A stretch of 64,000 nucleotides of DNA from Methylobacterium sp. Leaf112 (lineage in GTDB: Bacteria > Pseudomonadota > Alphaproteobacteria > Rhizobiales > Beijerinckiaceae), in the NCBI RefSeq assembly GCF_001423295.1, contig NZ_LMNG01000004.1, positions 41,984 to 105,983 on the forward strand. The letters run 5' to 3'. Numbering within the stretch: position 1 is the stretch's first letter; the number at the start of each line of letters is the position of its first letter. Below the pieces are notes generated by a model that ran no database searches, was not told where the DNA came from, and saw nothing but the letters and a program-made list of their open reading frames with translations. The position numbers and the translations under genes were made by a program. Shown in pieces: positions 26,131-35,796 of this stretch.

Positions 26131-26889
26131 GTGGCGACACTCATCCCACCGGTCCCCGAACCAGAGCCCGCAGGCGCCCGCCCCCGGGTGAGCGCACGCG
26201 GGCGCCTGCGGACCTACTTCCTCACCGGCATCATCGTCTCGGGCCCCCTGGCGATCACCATCTACATCACGTGGTGGTTCATCAGCCTCATCGACGGCTG
26301 GGTGAAGCCCCTGGTGCCGGCGAGCTACCTGCCCGACCATTACCTGCCGTTCTCGATCCCAGGCCTCGGCCTCGTCATCGCCTTCCTGGCGGTGACCCTG
26401 CTGGGCTTCCTCACGGCCAACCTCGTCGGCCGCAGCGTCGTCGAGTTCGGCGAGGTGCTGCTCGCCCGGACCCCGGTGATCTCGGGGCTGTACAAGGGCC
26501 TGCGCCAGATCTTCGAGACGCTGTTTTCGGCCAACGGCACCTCGTTCCGCACTGTCGGCCTCGTGGAATTTCCGGTGAAGGGCACTTGGTCGGTGGTGTT
26601 CCTGTCGGCGCCGGCCGCGCCCGACGTGCAGAACGCCCTGGCGCCCGGCGGCGACCATGTCGGCGTGTTCCTGCCCTGCGCGCCCAATCCGACCACGGGG
26701 TTCTTCTTCTATCTGCCGCGCCACGACATCGTGGAGATCGCCATGAGCGTGGACGATGCGGCCAAACTCGTCATGTCGGCGGGCGTGATCCAGCCCGACG
26801 ATCCGCACGCACGGATCCAGGCCATGGCCGCCACCTTGCGCCATGCGCAGGAAGCGGCGGTGAAGCCCGCCGCCCCGGTGGACGCCTGA
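26131..26889 (+). CDS. DUF502 inner-membrane protein
   Basis: A 252-residue membrane protein of the DUF502 family, function unknown. Two transmembrane helices lie near residues 30-55 (TYFLTGIIVSGPLAITIYIT) and 75-100 (GLGLVIAFLAVTLLGFLTAN). The conserved segments PVISGLYKGLRQIFETLF and GVFLPCAPNPTTGFFFYLPR mark the soluble domain. Translation appears to start at GTG (26131). It is convergent with recG; an 11-base stem hairpin overlaps its stop codon. Nothing in the context gives a role. Confidence 0.88.
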   Translation: MATLIPPVPEPEPAGARPRVSARGRLRTYFLTGIIVSGPLAITIYITWWFISLIDGWVKPLVPASYLPDHYLPFSIPGLGLVIAFLAVTLLGFLTANLVGRSVVEFGEVLLARTPVISGLYKGLRQIFETLFSANGTSFRTVGLVEFPVKGTWSVVFLSAPAAPDVQNALAPGGDHVGVFLPCAPNPTTGFFFYLPRHDIVEIAMSVDDAAKLVMSAGVIQPDDPHARIQAMAATLRHAQEAAVKPAAPVDA

Positions 26890-26928
26890 GACTGCTTCCG
26901 GATGATCCATTCGGAGACAGTCTCAGGC
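26884..26928. terminator. Hairpin between DUF502 gene and recG
   Basis: GCCTGAGACTG (26884-26894) pairs perfectly with CAGTCTCAGGC (26918-26928). The inner TCCGGA/TTCGGA-like bases extend the stem. It starts within the DUF502 stop codon and separates convergent genes, so a bidirectional terminator is likely, although no clear T-run follows. Confidence 0.55.
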
Positions 26929-26998
26929 AGCCGGCGCGGCGCTTGAGCGAGGCCCAGATCCGCATCGCGAAGGGATCAACCGGAGTTGGTATGAGGGG

Positions 26999-29143
26999 TC
27001 ATCCGGCTCCGAGGAGACGGATCGCGGCGTCGCGCTCGAACAGGTAGAGCAGCACCCTGAGGGCCTGTCCGCGGGTACTCTTCAGGCCGGGATCGCGCTG
27101 GACCACGAGTTGGGCGTCGTCGCGGGCGACCTGCAGCAGTTCGGCGTCGGTCTCCAGGCTCGCGAGGCGGAAGGCGGCCAGGCCGGATTGGCGCGTGCCC
27201 AGTACCTCGCCCTCGCCGCGCAGGCGCAAGTCCTCCTCGGCGATGCGAAACCCGTCCTCGGTCTCGCGCATCATCTCCAGGCGTGCCCGCGAGACCTGCC
27301 CCAGCGGCCCGCGATAGAGCAGCAGGCAGGTGGATGCCCTGGCGCCCCGCCCGACCCGACCGCGCAGCTGGTGGAGCTGGGCCAGCCCGAAACGCTCGGC
27401 ATGCTCGATGACCATGATGGTCGCCTCCGGCACGTCGACGCCGACCTCGACCACGGTGGTGGAGACGAGGATCTTCGTGACGCCGGCGGAGAACCGTTCC
27501 ATGGCGGCGTCCTTGTCCGGCCCCGGCATCTTGCCGTGGATCAACCCGACGGCGTCGCCGAAGCTGTGGCGCAGATCCGCGAACCGCTCCTCCGCCGCCG
27601 CGAGATCGATGAATTCGGATTCGGCCACCAGGGGACAGATCCAGTAGACCCGGTCGCCGGCCGCCAACGCGCGGCCCAACCCCGCCACCACCTCGTCGAG
27701 GCGGTCGGTGGAGACGAGGCGGGTGACGATGGCCTGGCGGCCAGCGGGTTTCTCGTCGAGCACCGAGACGTCCATGTCGCCAAAGCAGGTCAGCGCCAGG
27801 GTGCGGGGAATGGGTGTGGCGGTCATCACCAGGATGTCCACGGCCTGGCCCTTGGCCCCGAGCGCCAGGCGCTGGTGGACGCCGAAGCGGTGCTGCTCGT
27901 CCACCACGGCCACGCCGAGATCGCGAAAGACCACGCTGTCCTGGAACAGGGCATGGGTGCCGACCACGATGTCGATGGTGCCGGCCGCAAGGTCTGCGAG
28001 CGTCGCGCGGCGCTCGGCGGCCCGGTCGCGCCCGGTGAGGAGGCGCAGGCGCAGGCTCCCGGCCATGGGCCCGAGCCGCTCGAAATGCTGGCGGGCGAGG
28101 ATTTCCGTGGGGGCCATGAGCGCCGCCTGCCGCCCGACCTCGATGGCGGAGGCCATGGCCAGCAGCGCCACGGCGGTCTTGCCCGAGCCGACATCGCCCT
28201 GGAGCAGGCGCAGCATGCGCCGATCGGAGGCGAGATCGGCGCGGATCTCCGCGACGGCGCGCTTCTGGGCACCCGTGAGCCCGAAGGGCAGGGCGGCCTC
28301 GATTCGGTCCTTCAAGTGCCCGTCGCCCGCGTTGGCCCGGCCCGGTGCCCGGCGGTTGCGGGCGCGGAGCAGCGCGAGCGCCAGTTGCGAGGCCAGGAGT
28401 TCGTCGTAGGCAAGACGCCTCCGGGCAGGCGTCCGGGGTGCGCTCGTCGCGCCGTCCGGAACGGGCGGCGGGGCGTTCTCGGGGCGATGCTCGGCGCGCA
28501 ATGCGTCGGCGAAGGTCGGCAAATTCTCGCGGGCCAGCCAGGCCGGGTCCTGCCATTCGGGCAGCACCGGCAGGCGCTCCAGCGCCGCGTGCGCCAGCTT
28601 CGAGATCGCCCGCGAGGTTAGCCCCTCCGTGGCGCCGTAGACCGGCTCGACGGCGGGGAGGGCGGCGAGCCCCGCCTCGTCGATGATGCGGGCCGGGTGC
28701 ACCATCTGGCGGTGGCCGTCGTAGAGGTCGATGCGGCCGGTGATGTAGCGGTGGGCGCCCAGCGGCAGCATCTTCTCCACCCGGGGGGCCGGCATGCCGA
28801 AGAACACCAGGGTGATGTCGCCCGTCGCATCTTCCACCAGAACCCGGAACGGGCGCTTGCCGGCGCCGGCTTGGGGCGGGCGGTACTCGGTCACGGTGAC
28901 GCCGAGGGTCACCGGCTCGCCGGGCGGCGCCTCCGCGATGGAGCCGAGGAGCTTTCGCACCACGCCGCCCTGGGGCAGGTGGAACAGGAGATCGACGATG
29001 CGGGCCGGCTGCTCGGGGGTGCCCAGCAGCCGCTCGATCATCGGCGCCATCTTCGGTCCGATGCCCGGCAAGCCGCGCGCCGGTGCGAAGAGCGGGTCGA
29101 GGATGGTCGGGCGGAGCGGGGCAGGGCGGGGGTCGTCGGTCAT
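26999..29143 (-). CDS. recG: ATP-dependent DNA helicase RecG
   Basis: A 714-residue superfamily 2 helicase that remodels stalled forks and branched DNA. The N-terminal wedge/OB domain (about 1-260) begins with GLPGIGPKMAPMIERLLG. The helicase core has Walker A GDVGSGKT near residue 316, MAPTEILARQHFERL, DEQH (VVVDEQHRFGVHQR), TATPIPRTL, and STTVVEVGVDVPEATIMVIE with QLRGRVGRG. Length is standard. It is convergent with DUF502 and divergent from sdhE, the usual recG/sdhE/mfd neighbourhood in alphaproteobacteria. Confidence 0.97.
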   Translation of the reverse strand: MTDDPRPAPLRPTILDPLFAPARGLPGIGPKMAPMIERLLGTPEQPARIVDLLFHLPQGGVVRKLLGSIAEAPPGEPVTLGVTVTEYRPPQAGAGKRPFRVLVEDATGDITLVFFGMPAPRVEKMLPLGAHRYITGRIDLYDGHRQMVHPARIIDEAGLAALPAVEPVYGATEGLTSRAISKLAHAALERLPVLPEWQDPAWLARENLPTFADALRAEHRPENAPPPVPDGATSAPRTPARRRLAYDELLASQLALALLRARNRRAPGRANAGDGHLKDRIEAALPFGLTGAQKRAVAEIRADLASDRRMLRLLQGDVGSGKTAVALLAMASAIEVGRQAALMAPTEILARQHFERLGPMAGSLRLRLLTGRDRAAERRATLADLAAGTIDIVVGTHALFQDSVVFRDLGVAVVDEQHRFGVHQRLALGAKGQAVDILVMTATPIPRTLALTCFGDMDVSVLDEKPAGRQAIVTRLVSTDRLDEVVAGLGRALAAGDRVYWICPLVAESEFIDLAAAEERFADLRHSFGDAVGLIHGKMPGPDKDAAMERFSAGVTKILVSTTVVEVGVDVPEATIMVIEHAERFGLAQLHQLRGRVGRGARASTCLLLYRGPLGQVSRARLEMMRETEDGFRIAEEDLRLRGEGEVLGTRQSGLAAFRLASLETDAELLQVARDDAQLVVQRDPGLKSTRGQALRVLLYLFERDAAIRLLGAG

Positions 29144-29370
29144 GCGGCTCGGGCGAGGGCGGTTTTCGCGGACGCTAAGGCGGCGGCCTTAAGAGGTTGG
29201 CGCATGCGCCGGGCGGGATGGTGACGCGACGCGGTGCCTCTATATACGTCCTGAAAGGCTTGGTCCCGGCGCGGATGCCGCATCGGCCCGGGTCCGAAGA
29301 TCCTCCGTTCCCGGGATCCCTTGATACCGAGTTCCCGTCATCCCCGGATCACAGCATCACAGGCGAGCCC

Positions 29371-29664
29371 ATGTCCGGAACCACCCGCACCAGCGCGGAC
29401 CTCGATCCACGCCGCCGCCGCACCCTCTTCCGCGCCTGGCATCGCGGCATCCGCGAGATGGACCTCATCATGGGCCGTTTCGCCGATGCCGAGATCGGCA
29501 CCCTGACGGAGGAGGAACTGACCCTGTTCGAGGCGCTCATTGAGGTGCCGGACCGCGACCTGTTCCGCTGGCTCACGGGCGAGGACGAGACGCCGCAGAA
29601 CTACGATACCCCCGTGTACCGCCGCCTCAAGGCGTTCCATAAGCACGACGCGCCGATTCACTAG
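29371..29664 (+). CDS. sdhE: FAD assembly factor SdhE
   Basis: A 97-residue SdhE (YgfY/DUF339) protein that promotes covalent flavinylation of succinate dehydrogenase subunit A. The signature RGxxE is at residues 25-29 (WHRGIREMDLIMGRF), followed by the family's helical bundle (LTLFEALIEVPDRDLFRWL). I chose the ATG at 29371; a longer reading to 29197 contains a non-conserved leader. It sits between recG and mfd, the conserved alphaproteobacterial arrangement. Confidence 0.94.
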   Translation: MSGTTRTSADLDPRRRRTLFRAWHRGIREMDLIMGRFADAEIGTLTEEELTLFEALIEVPDRDLFRWLTGEDETPQNYDTPVYRRLKAFHKHDAPIH

Positions 29665-29768
29665 ACACCGCGCGACCGCACGGGACCGTCCGACGCCCTC
29701 GATCCCCCCTACGGGGAGGGATGCCGCGTTGCGCCTCGCCCACCGAACGAGTTCAGACACCCGACCCG

Positions 29769-32700
29769 ATGGCAAAACCCCAACCCAAAGCCCCCGCGCC
29801 CGCCCCGAAGCCCCCCGTGGCGCGCTTCGCCCTGCCGAAATCCGGGCCCCTGGCCCGCGCGCTGGAGGCGCTCAAGCGTGGCGACAGCCCGACGCTCGCC
29901 AACGTGCCGGAAGGGTTCGACGCCGTCGTGGTGGCGGATCTCGCCCGGGCGCTGAGCCGCGACGTCGAGGGGCCGGCGGTCCTCGTCCACGTCGCGCGCG
30001 ATTCCGGCCGCGCGGCGGCCTTCGTCAACGCCCTGAAGTTCGTCGCCCCCGAGATCGAGGCCATGAGCGTCCCGGCCTGGGACTGCCAGCCCTACGACCG
30101 CGTCTCGCCCAACGCCGCCATCGCGGCTCAGCGCATGACCGCCCTGTCGCGGCTCTCCCGCTCGCGCTCATCGGAGGAGCAGCCGCGCATCCTGTGCACC
30201 ACGGTCAATGCTTTGATTCAGAAGGTGCCGCCCAGAGAGAAGATCGCCGTCGAGACCTTCTCGGCCGCCATCGGCAACGTGGTGCCCATGGATCAGGTCA
30301 CCGCCTGGGTCGAGGCCAACGGCTTCTTGCGCACGGGGACGGTGCGGGACACCGGCGAGTACGCCGTGCGCGGCGGCATCCTCGACCTGTCGCCGCCCGG
30401 CCTGCCCAACCCGATCCGCCTCGACTTCTTCGGCGACACCCTCGAATCGATCCGCGCCTTCGACCCCGAGACCCAGCGCACCATCGGGCAGCTGCGCTCC
30501 CTCGACCTCGTCCCCATGAGCGAGGTCCAGCTCACCACGGAGACGATCCGGCGCTTCCGCCAGGGCTACATCGGAAGCTTCGGTGCCGCGACCCGTGACG
30601 ACCGTCTCTACGAGACCATCAGCGAGGGCCGGCGCTACGCCGGCCTCGAGCACTGGATGCCGCTGTTCTACGACCATCTCGACACCCTGTTCGACTACGT
30701 CGCCGGCGTGCCCCTGGTGTTCGACGCGCAGGTCGACGAGGCCGCCACCGAGCGCCTCACCCTGATCCGCGACTATTACGATGCCCGCGCCGAGGCGGTG
30801 AAGGCCCCGTCCCCGGGGGTCGCGCCCTACAAGCCCCTCAAGCCCTCGGCCCTGTACCTGACGCCCAACGAGTGGCGCGACCGGGTGGCGGCGGCAGCGA
30901 TCGCCCGGCTCTCGCCCTTCACGATGCCGGAAACCCCGGAGCGCCTGACCATCGATTGCGAGGGTCGGCAAGGCCGCACCTTCGCGGCCGAGCGCGCCGA
31001 CGAATCGGCCAGCGTGTTCGATGCAGCGGTGGCGCACGTCAAGGACCTGCAGGGATCCGGTCATCACGTGATCCTTGGATCCTGGTCCGATGGCTCGCGC
31101 GACCGCCTGTGCAGCGTGCTCTCCGACCATGGGCTCAAGAAGCCCATCGCCATCAACACCCTGACGGCGGTGAACGCACTCAAGCGCGGCACCGACGTGG
31201 CGGTGGCGGTGTGGGGCCTGGAGAGCGGCTTTACCGTCGACAAGCTCGCGGTGATCTCGGAAGGCGACATCCTCGGCGACCGGCTGGTGCGCCAGAAGCG
31301 CAAGGCCAAGCGCCCGCAGGACATCATCCTCGAAGTCCAGGCGCTCCAGGCCGGCGACCTCGTGGTCCATGCCGACCACGGCATCGGCCGGTTCGTCGGC
31401 CTGAAGACGGTGACGGCCGCGGGGGCACCGCACGATTGCCTCGAGATCCAGTATGCGGGCGGCTTGCTGCTCCTGCCCGTGGAGAACATCGAGCTTCTGA
31501 CCCGCTACGGCTCGGAGGATGCGGAGGTCGCCCTCGATCGTCTCGGCGGCGGCGCCTGGCAGGCCCGCAAGGCCAAGATGAAGAAGCGCATCCTCGAGAT
31601 GGCGGGCCAGCTCATCCGGGTCGCGGCCGAGCGCTTCGTGCGCCAGGCCCCACGCCTGCACGCGCCGGAAGGCCTCACCGACGAGTTCGCGGCGCGCTTC
31701 GCCTTCAACGAGACCGAGGACCAGGCCAACGCCATCGACGCGGTGCTCACCGACCTCAACGCCGGCCGGCCCATGGACCGGCTGGTGTGCGGCGACGTCG
31801 GCTTCGGCAAGACCGAGGTGGCCCTGCGTGCGGCCTTCGCCGGCGCCATGGGCGGCAAGCAGGTGGCGGTGGTGGTGCCCACCACGCTCCTAGCGCGCCA
31901 GCACTACCGGACCTTCGCCGAGCGCTTCAAAGGCCTGCCCGTCGAGGTCGCCCAGATGTCGCGCTTCGTCTCCAACACCGAGATGAAGCGGGTGCGCGAC
32001 GGTCTCACCGCCGGCACCGTCGACATCGTCATCGGCACCCACGCGCTGCTGGCCAAGAACGTGGCGTTCAAGGATCTCGGACTCATCATCGTCGACGAGG
32101 AGCAGCATTTCGGCGTGGCCCACAAGGAGCGCCTCAAGGCGCTCCAGGCCGACGTGCACGTGCTCACCCTCTCGGCGACGCCGATCCCCCGCACCCTGCA
32201 GCTCGCCATGACGGGGGTCCGCGAACTCTCCATCATCGCGACGCCGCCGGTGGACCGCCTCGCCGTGCGCACCTCCGTGACGCCGTTCGATCCGCTGCTG
32301 ATCCGGGAGGCGCTGCTGCGCGAGCGCTATCGCGGCGGCCAGTCGTTCTACGTGGTGCCACGCATCGAGGATCTGGCCGAGGTCAAGAAATTCCTCGACA
32401 CCGAGATGCCCGAGACGACCGTGGCAGTCGCCCATGGCCAGATGGCGGCGGGCCAGCTCGAGGACGTGATGACGGCGTTCTACGAGGGCAAGTACGATGT
32501 TCTGCTCTCGACGACCATCGTCGAATCCGGCCTCGACATTCCGACGGCCAACACGCTGATCGTGCACCGGGCCGACATGTTCGGCCTCGCCCAGCTGTAC
32601 CAGCTGCGCGGCCGCGTCGGGCGCGCCAAGGCCCGGGCCTACGCGCTGTTCACGACGCCGGCCAACCGCACCCTGACGGTGCAGGCCGACAAGCGCCTGA

Positions 32701-33368
32701 AGGTGCTCCAGACCCTCGACACCTTGGGCGCCGGCTTCCAGCTCGCCTCCCACGACCTCGACATCCGCGGCGCCGGCAATCTGCTGGGTGACGCCCAGTC
32801 GGGACACATCAAGGAGGTCGGCTACGAGCTTTACCAGCAGATGCTGGAGGATGCCGTCACCGCGCTCAAGGCCGGCATCGAGGAGCCGGTGGAGGAGGCC
32901 TGGTCACCCACCATCGCGCTGGGCGCCCCGGTCACCATCCCGGAGGACTACGTCGAGGATCTCACCGTGCGGCTCGGCCTTTACCGCCGGCTCTCGACCC
33001 TCGAGAACGATGCCGAGATGGAAAGCTTCGGCGCCGAACTCATCGATCGGTTCGGGCCGCTGCCGCCAGAGGTGGAGCAGCTCCTCAAGATCGTCACCAT
33101 CAAGATCCTGTGTCGCGACTGCAACGTCGAGAAGGTCGAGGCCGGCCCAAAGGGCGCCGTGGTGCATTTCCGCGACCGGTCGTTCGCCAACCCGCAGGGC
33201 CTCGTCGCCTACGTCGCCGGCCAAGCGTCCTTCGCCAAGGTGCGTCCGGACATGAGCATCGTGTTCATCCGCGACCTCGACTCGATCCCCGAGCGCCTCA
33301 AGATCACCACCACGATCCTGCGTGAATTGTCGAAGATCGCACGCGTCAAGAAGGCGAAGGCGGCCTGA
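29769..33368 (+). CDS. mfd: Transcription-repair coupling factor Mfd
   Basis: A 1199-residue translocase that removes stalled RNA polymerase and recruits UvrA. The N-terminal UvrB-like region (about 30-380, for example SVPAWDCQPYDRVSPN) is followed by the RNA-polymerase-interacting domain (LQAGDLVVHADHGIGRFVGL). The helicase motor has Walker A GDVGFGKTEVALRAAF near residue 675, DEEQHFGVAHKERLK near 776, SATPIPRTL, and LRGRVGRAKARAYAL. The C-terminal TRCF domain is present. The ATG at 29769 gives the conserved length; an in-frame ATG at 29721 is less likely. Confidence 0.97.
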   Translation: MAKPQPKAPAPAPKPPVARFALPKSGPLARALEALKRGDSPTLANVPEGFDAVVVADLARALSRDVEGPAVLVHVARDSGRAAAFVNALKFVAPEIEAMSVPAWDCQPYDRVSPNAAIAAQRMTALSRLSRSRSSEEQPRILCTTVNALIQKVPPREKIAVETFSAAIGNVVPMDQVTAWVEANGFLRTGTVRDTGEYAVRGGILDLSPPGLPNPIRLDFFGDTLESIRAFDPETQRTIGQLRSLDLVPMSEVQLTTETIRRFRQGYIGSFGAATRDDRLYETISEGRRYAGLEHWMPLFYDHLDTLFDYVAGVPLVFDAQVDEAATERLTLIRDYYDARAEAVKAPSPGVAPYKPLKPSALYLTPNEWRDRVAAAAIARLSPFTMPETPERLTIDCEGRQGRTFAAERADESASVFDAAVAHVKDLQGSGHHVILGSWSDGSRDRLCSVLSDHGLKKPIAINTLTAVNALKRGTDVAVAVWGLESGFTVDKLAVISEGDILGDRLVRQKRKAKRPQDIILEVQALQAGDLVVHADHGIGRFVGLKTVTAAGAPHDCLEIQYAGGLLLLPVENIELLTRYGSEDAEVALDRLGGGAWQARKAKMKKRILEMAGQLIRVAAERFVRQAPRLHAPEGLTDEFAARFAFNETEDQANAIDAVLTDLNAGRPMDRLVCGDVGFGKTEVALRAAFAGAMGGKQVAVVVPTTLLARQHYRTFAERFKGLPVEVAQMSRFVSNTEMKRVRDGLTAGTVDIVIGTHALLAKNVAFKDLGLIIVDEEQHFGVAHKERLKALQADVHVLTLSATPIPRTLQLAMTGVRELSIIATPPVDRLAVRTSVTPFDPLLIREALLRERYRGGQSFYVVPRIEDLAEVKKFLDTEMPETTVAVAHGQMAAGQLEDVMTAFYEGKYDVLLSTTIVESGLDIPTANTLIVHRADMFGLAQLYQLRGRVGRAKARAYALFTTPANRTLTVQADKRLKVLQTLDTLGAGFQLASHDLDIRGAGNLLGDAQSGHIKEVGYELYQQMLEDAVTALKAGIEEPVEEAWSPTIALGAPVTIPEDYVEDLTVRLGLYRRLSTLENDAEMESFGAELIDRFGPLPPEVEQLLKIVTIKILCRDCNVEKVEAGPKGAVVHFRDRSFANPQGLVAYVAGQASFAKVRPDMSIVFIRDLDSIPERLKITTTILRELSKIARVKKAKAA

Positions 33369-33380
33369 ACGAGAAACGGA

Positions 33381-33396
33381 CGCGCTTTGCAGCGCG
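33381..33396 (+). terminator. Short hairpin after mfd
   Basis: CGCGCT (33381-33386) pairs with AGCGCG (33391-33396) around TTGC, 13 bases after the mfd stop. The stem is short and there is no T-run, so it is only a possible transcript end. Confidence 0.3.
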
Positions 33397-33495
33397 CCCG
33401 TCGAACCTGATTTCGTGAATTCTATAGATGGCTTACGGGCGAAAGCTCACGTTCTTTCTCAGAACCGAATCGCCCGGACCGCTTTGTGGTGGCCT

Positions 33496-33837
33496 CTAGA
33501 GATCGGGCTCGTTGAGCACGTAGGGGCCGATCTCGCTCTGCAGATCGATGCGGGTTCCGGCTTGGCCGGCCATGAGCTCATCCACGACGATGACCGGGAT
33601 GCCGGCATGGCGCATCTGCTCGCGCAAGCGCTCGGACAGCAACGCATAGGCCGGATCGCGCGAAGAGACCTGCAGCAGGATGGCAGCCGGGCGCGCGATA
33701 ACCGCGAGCACGTCCTGTGCCGCCTCCAGGGAGGCGGTGACGCTGGCATAGCCGAGCTCCGCGAGCTCCGCAGCCAGCGATCGGTCGATGGCCCGACGGC
33801 CATCATCGACAACGAGAACCTGTTGCAGCGCACCCAT
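33496..33837 (-). CDS. Degenerate stand-alone receiver-domain protein
   Basis: A 113-residue CheY-like fold: QVLVVDDGRRAIDRSLAAEL supplies the first strand and acidic pair, then VTASLEAAQDVLAVI, AAILLQVSS and GIPVIVVDELM. The position of the phosphoacceptor Asp is Gln (ILLQ), the usual Thr/Ser after the fourth strand is replaced, and the conserved Lys is not evident, so phosphorylation is unlikely. The start is uncertain: ATG at 33837 fits the domain, with longer in-frame starts at 33861 and 33897. No kinase is adjacent. It lies convergent to mfd beside an AT-richer gap (33838-34126) that otherwise shows no gene. Confidence 0.6.
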   Translation of the reverse strand: MGALQQVLVVDDGRRAIDRSLAAELAELGYASVTASLEAAQDVLAVIARPAAILLQVSSRDPAYALLSERLREQMRHAGIPVIVVDELMAGQAGTRIDLQSEIGPYVLNEPDL

Positions 33838-34126
33838 GAGCGTCAGCGGTAGTCCATCCATCGTCCCTTGGGAAGGGACCCGTGTGACAACACACACAGC
33901 GACGATTGGTTCGCCGACATGAAAACATGGTTTTCACATCATGGGACGGGAGCCCGACGGCAACGAACCAGAACCGCCCTTCATGCGGGGCTTGCGGATC
34001 TCGTGGCAAACTATTGCTGAAAAGGGTATTTTTGAAATTCAGATGATTCGATTGACTGGGATCCGGCTTGATCTCGATTTTATGACGTGACGCGATCGAT
34101 TTGGTGACGCGCTCGCGTGCGATGCC

Positions 34127-35482
34127 TCAGTGATCCTCGACGCCCATGGCACGGTCGCCGGCGACGAGCACGCGAAACGGTGAGGGCAGCCACCCATCCG
34201 CGAAATCCGGTTGGGGAATGCCGCGTTGCAGCGGCCCCGCGTGACAGGCGAGTCCCCGAAAGGCGAGGGCGCCATCGGGGTCGCGGCGCAGGCTCATCAG
34301 GATGGACCGGGGATCGGCCCGTTCGGGAGCCGCCAACGTGAGGGTGACATCGTTGTCACGGCGTGCGCCGGTGAGCAGGGCGATCTCCTCGAAGGCGACC
34401 ACGTCGATCACCGGAATCGCGTCCGGACGGGAGGACAGGCGGCGCTGGGGGAAGCGGCTCGGCGTGCGGTGCACGAGTACGAGACTGGCAAGGGTCGCAG
34501 GCAGGTGGCTCGCGGCGAAGTTGGCCTCCAAGGCCGCCGGCACCACAAGGTGGGTCGCCACCGGGCGCGCCAGGGCCTCGGCGAATCCCGCCGCCTCGAA
34601 CATCGGCATCGCCTCGAAGGTCGCGCCGGCCACGAGGGCGGCACCGAGACCCGTGACGAGCCCGCGCAGGTCGCTGCCGGGCAGGAGTGTGAGGAGACGC
34701 TCGCCCGGCGCCATCCGGGCGGTGATCCCATGCACTGCGATGGCGGCCGCCAGGGCATCGGCGCTGCGGTGGATCGGGCAGGCGGGATCGCCCCCGGCGA
34801 AGCTGACCAAGCCGCCGGGTCCCGGGGCGAACGGGCCACCGGACTGGTCGAGCACCATGGCATCGAGGTTGATGACGCCGTCGGGCACGTCCGGCCCGAA
34901 GGCGGCGAGGTAGCGCAGGCCGAAATACCGGGCGGCCACCCGGCGCAGGCGCTCGGCCGGATGGGTCGCGCCGAAGCGGGCCTGGGTCAGGACCGCGCTG
35001 ATGCCGGCGGACTGAACGGCGAGGACGAGGCCGTCCTCGTCCAGAGCTGCGGGCAGGAGGGCCGGAACGTGCCCGGCCGCTTCCACCGCGAGGATGGCGA
35101 GGGCTCCCTCGATAGCGTCCGGCAGGGCGATCCCGATCCGGCTCTCCGCCGGAAGCCGCCAGCCGCGGAGGCCGTTGGCGAGGCGAGCCACGATCTCGGC
35201 AGCGGCGGCGTAGGTCCAGACGATGGATTGGCGTCCACTCCGGCGGTGCTTATCCGGCGAATCGACGAAGGCGATCCGTTGCGGGTGGGCATGGGCCGTG
35301 GCGGCCAGCAGGCTGCACAGGCGCTGGCCGCGCAAGAGGGGGTCGCGCGGCGCGGCGGTCGCATCGCCCGCGGACCTCGGGAGGCTCAGCAGGGCGGGAC
35401 GGGGCGAGGCCGGAGCGCGCGGCGCGGCAGCGCCGGTCGCGAAGCCCGGTGAAGGGGATGAGATGGCTGGCTGCGCCGACAC
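34127..35482 (-). CDS. Degenerate adenylate-forming (AMP-binding) domain protein
   Basis: A 451-residue protein resembling the N-terminal part of acyl-CoA synthetase/AMP ligase enzymes: YAAAAEIVARLANGLRGWRL, RIGIALPDAIEGALAILAVE, AAGHVPALLP, and later ERLLTLLPGSDLRGLVTGLG. The phosphate-binding A3 loop normally rich in Ser/Thr/Gly is replaced by LVSFAGGDPACPIHRS, and the C-terminal lid domain with catalytic Lys is absent. Activity as a synthetase is therefore doubtful. I chose GTG at 35482 (VSAQPAISS), with GGGAG 11 bases upstream; the start is uncertain. It stands alone, divergent from ialB. Confidence 0.6.
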   Translation of the reverse strand: MSAQPAISSPSPGFATGAAAPRAPASPRPALLSLPRSAGDATAAPRDPLLRGQRLCSLLAATAHAHPQRIAFVDSPDKHRRSGRQSIVWTYAAAAEIVARLANGLRGWRLPAESRIGIALPDAIEGALAILAVEAAGHVPALLPAALDEDGLVLAVQSAGISAVLTQARFGATHPAERLRRVAARYFGLRYLAAFGPDVPDGVINLDAMVLDQSGGPFAPGPGGLVSFAGGDPACPIHRSADALAAAIAVHGITARMAPGERLLTLLPGSDLRGLVTGLGAALVAGATFEAMPMFEAAGFAEALARPVATHLVVPAALEANFAASHLPATLASLVLVHRTPSRFPQRRLSSRPDAIPVIDVVAFEEIALLTGARRDNDVTLTLAAPERADPRSILMSLRRDPDGALAFRGLACHAGPLQRGIPQPDFADGWLPSPFRVLVAGDRAMGVEDH

Positions 35483-35796
35483 GTGCGCTTGAACTCCCGA
35501 TGCCCCACGTTCATGAACCCTTAGGGTTAAGCGCGCCTTAAACCGCCCTGCCCGAACGGCCCGAACGGGGCAGGTGTCATGTCTTCGCCGCATTCCCTGA
35601 GGAAAGCAGGCGCGCAATCGTTCAGGCGGGATCGGGACACACCCGATCTGCCGGCGCTGGGCCGCCAAGCCGGTGCGCGGGTCCTAGTCCGTCGTCACCG
35701 TGTCGCTTCGCGTCCAAACGCCCACCGGGACCTCGCGTCCCGGCCGCGCCTCCCATACAAGTCCGTCGATTTCCAGATTCCAAGGGGCCAGACCTG
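35483..35796. other. Intergenic region between the AMP-binding-like gene and ialB
   Basis: About 314 bases without a convincing gene. It contains small dyads GTTCATGAAC (35509-35518) and AACCCTTAGGGTT (35516-35528), which overlap and lie just upstream of the minus-strand gene, as operator or promoter sequence might. No recognisable promoter consensus is claimed. Confidence 0.4.
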
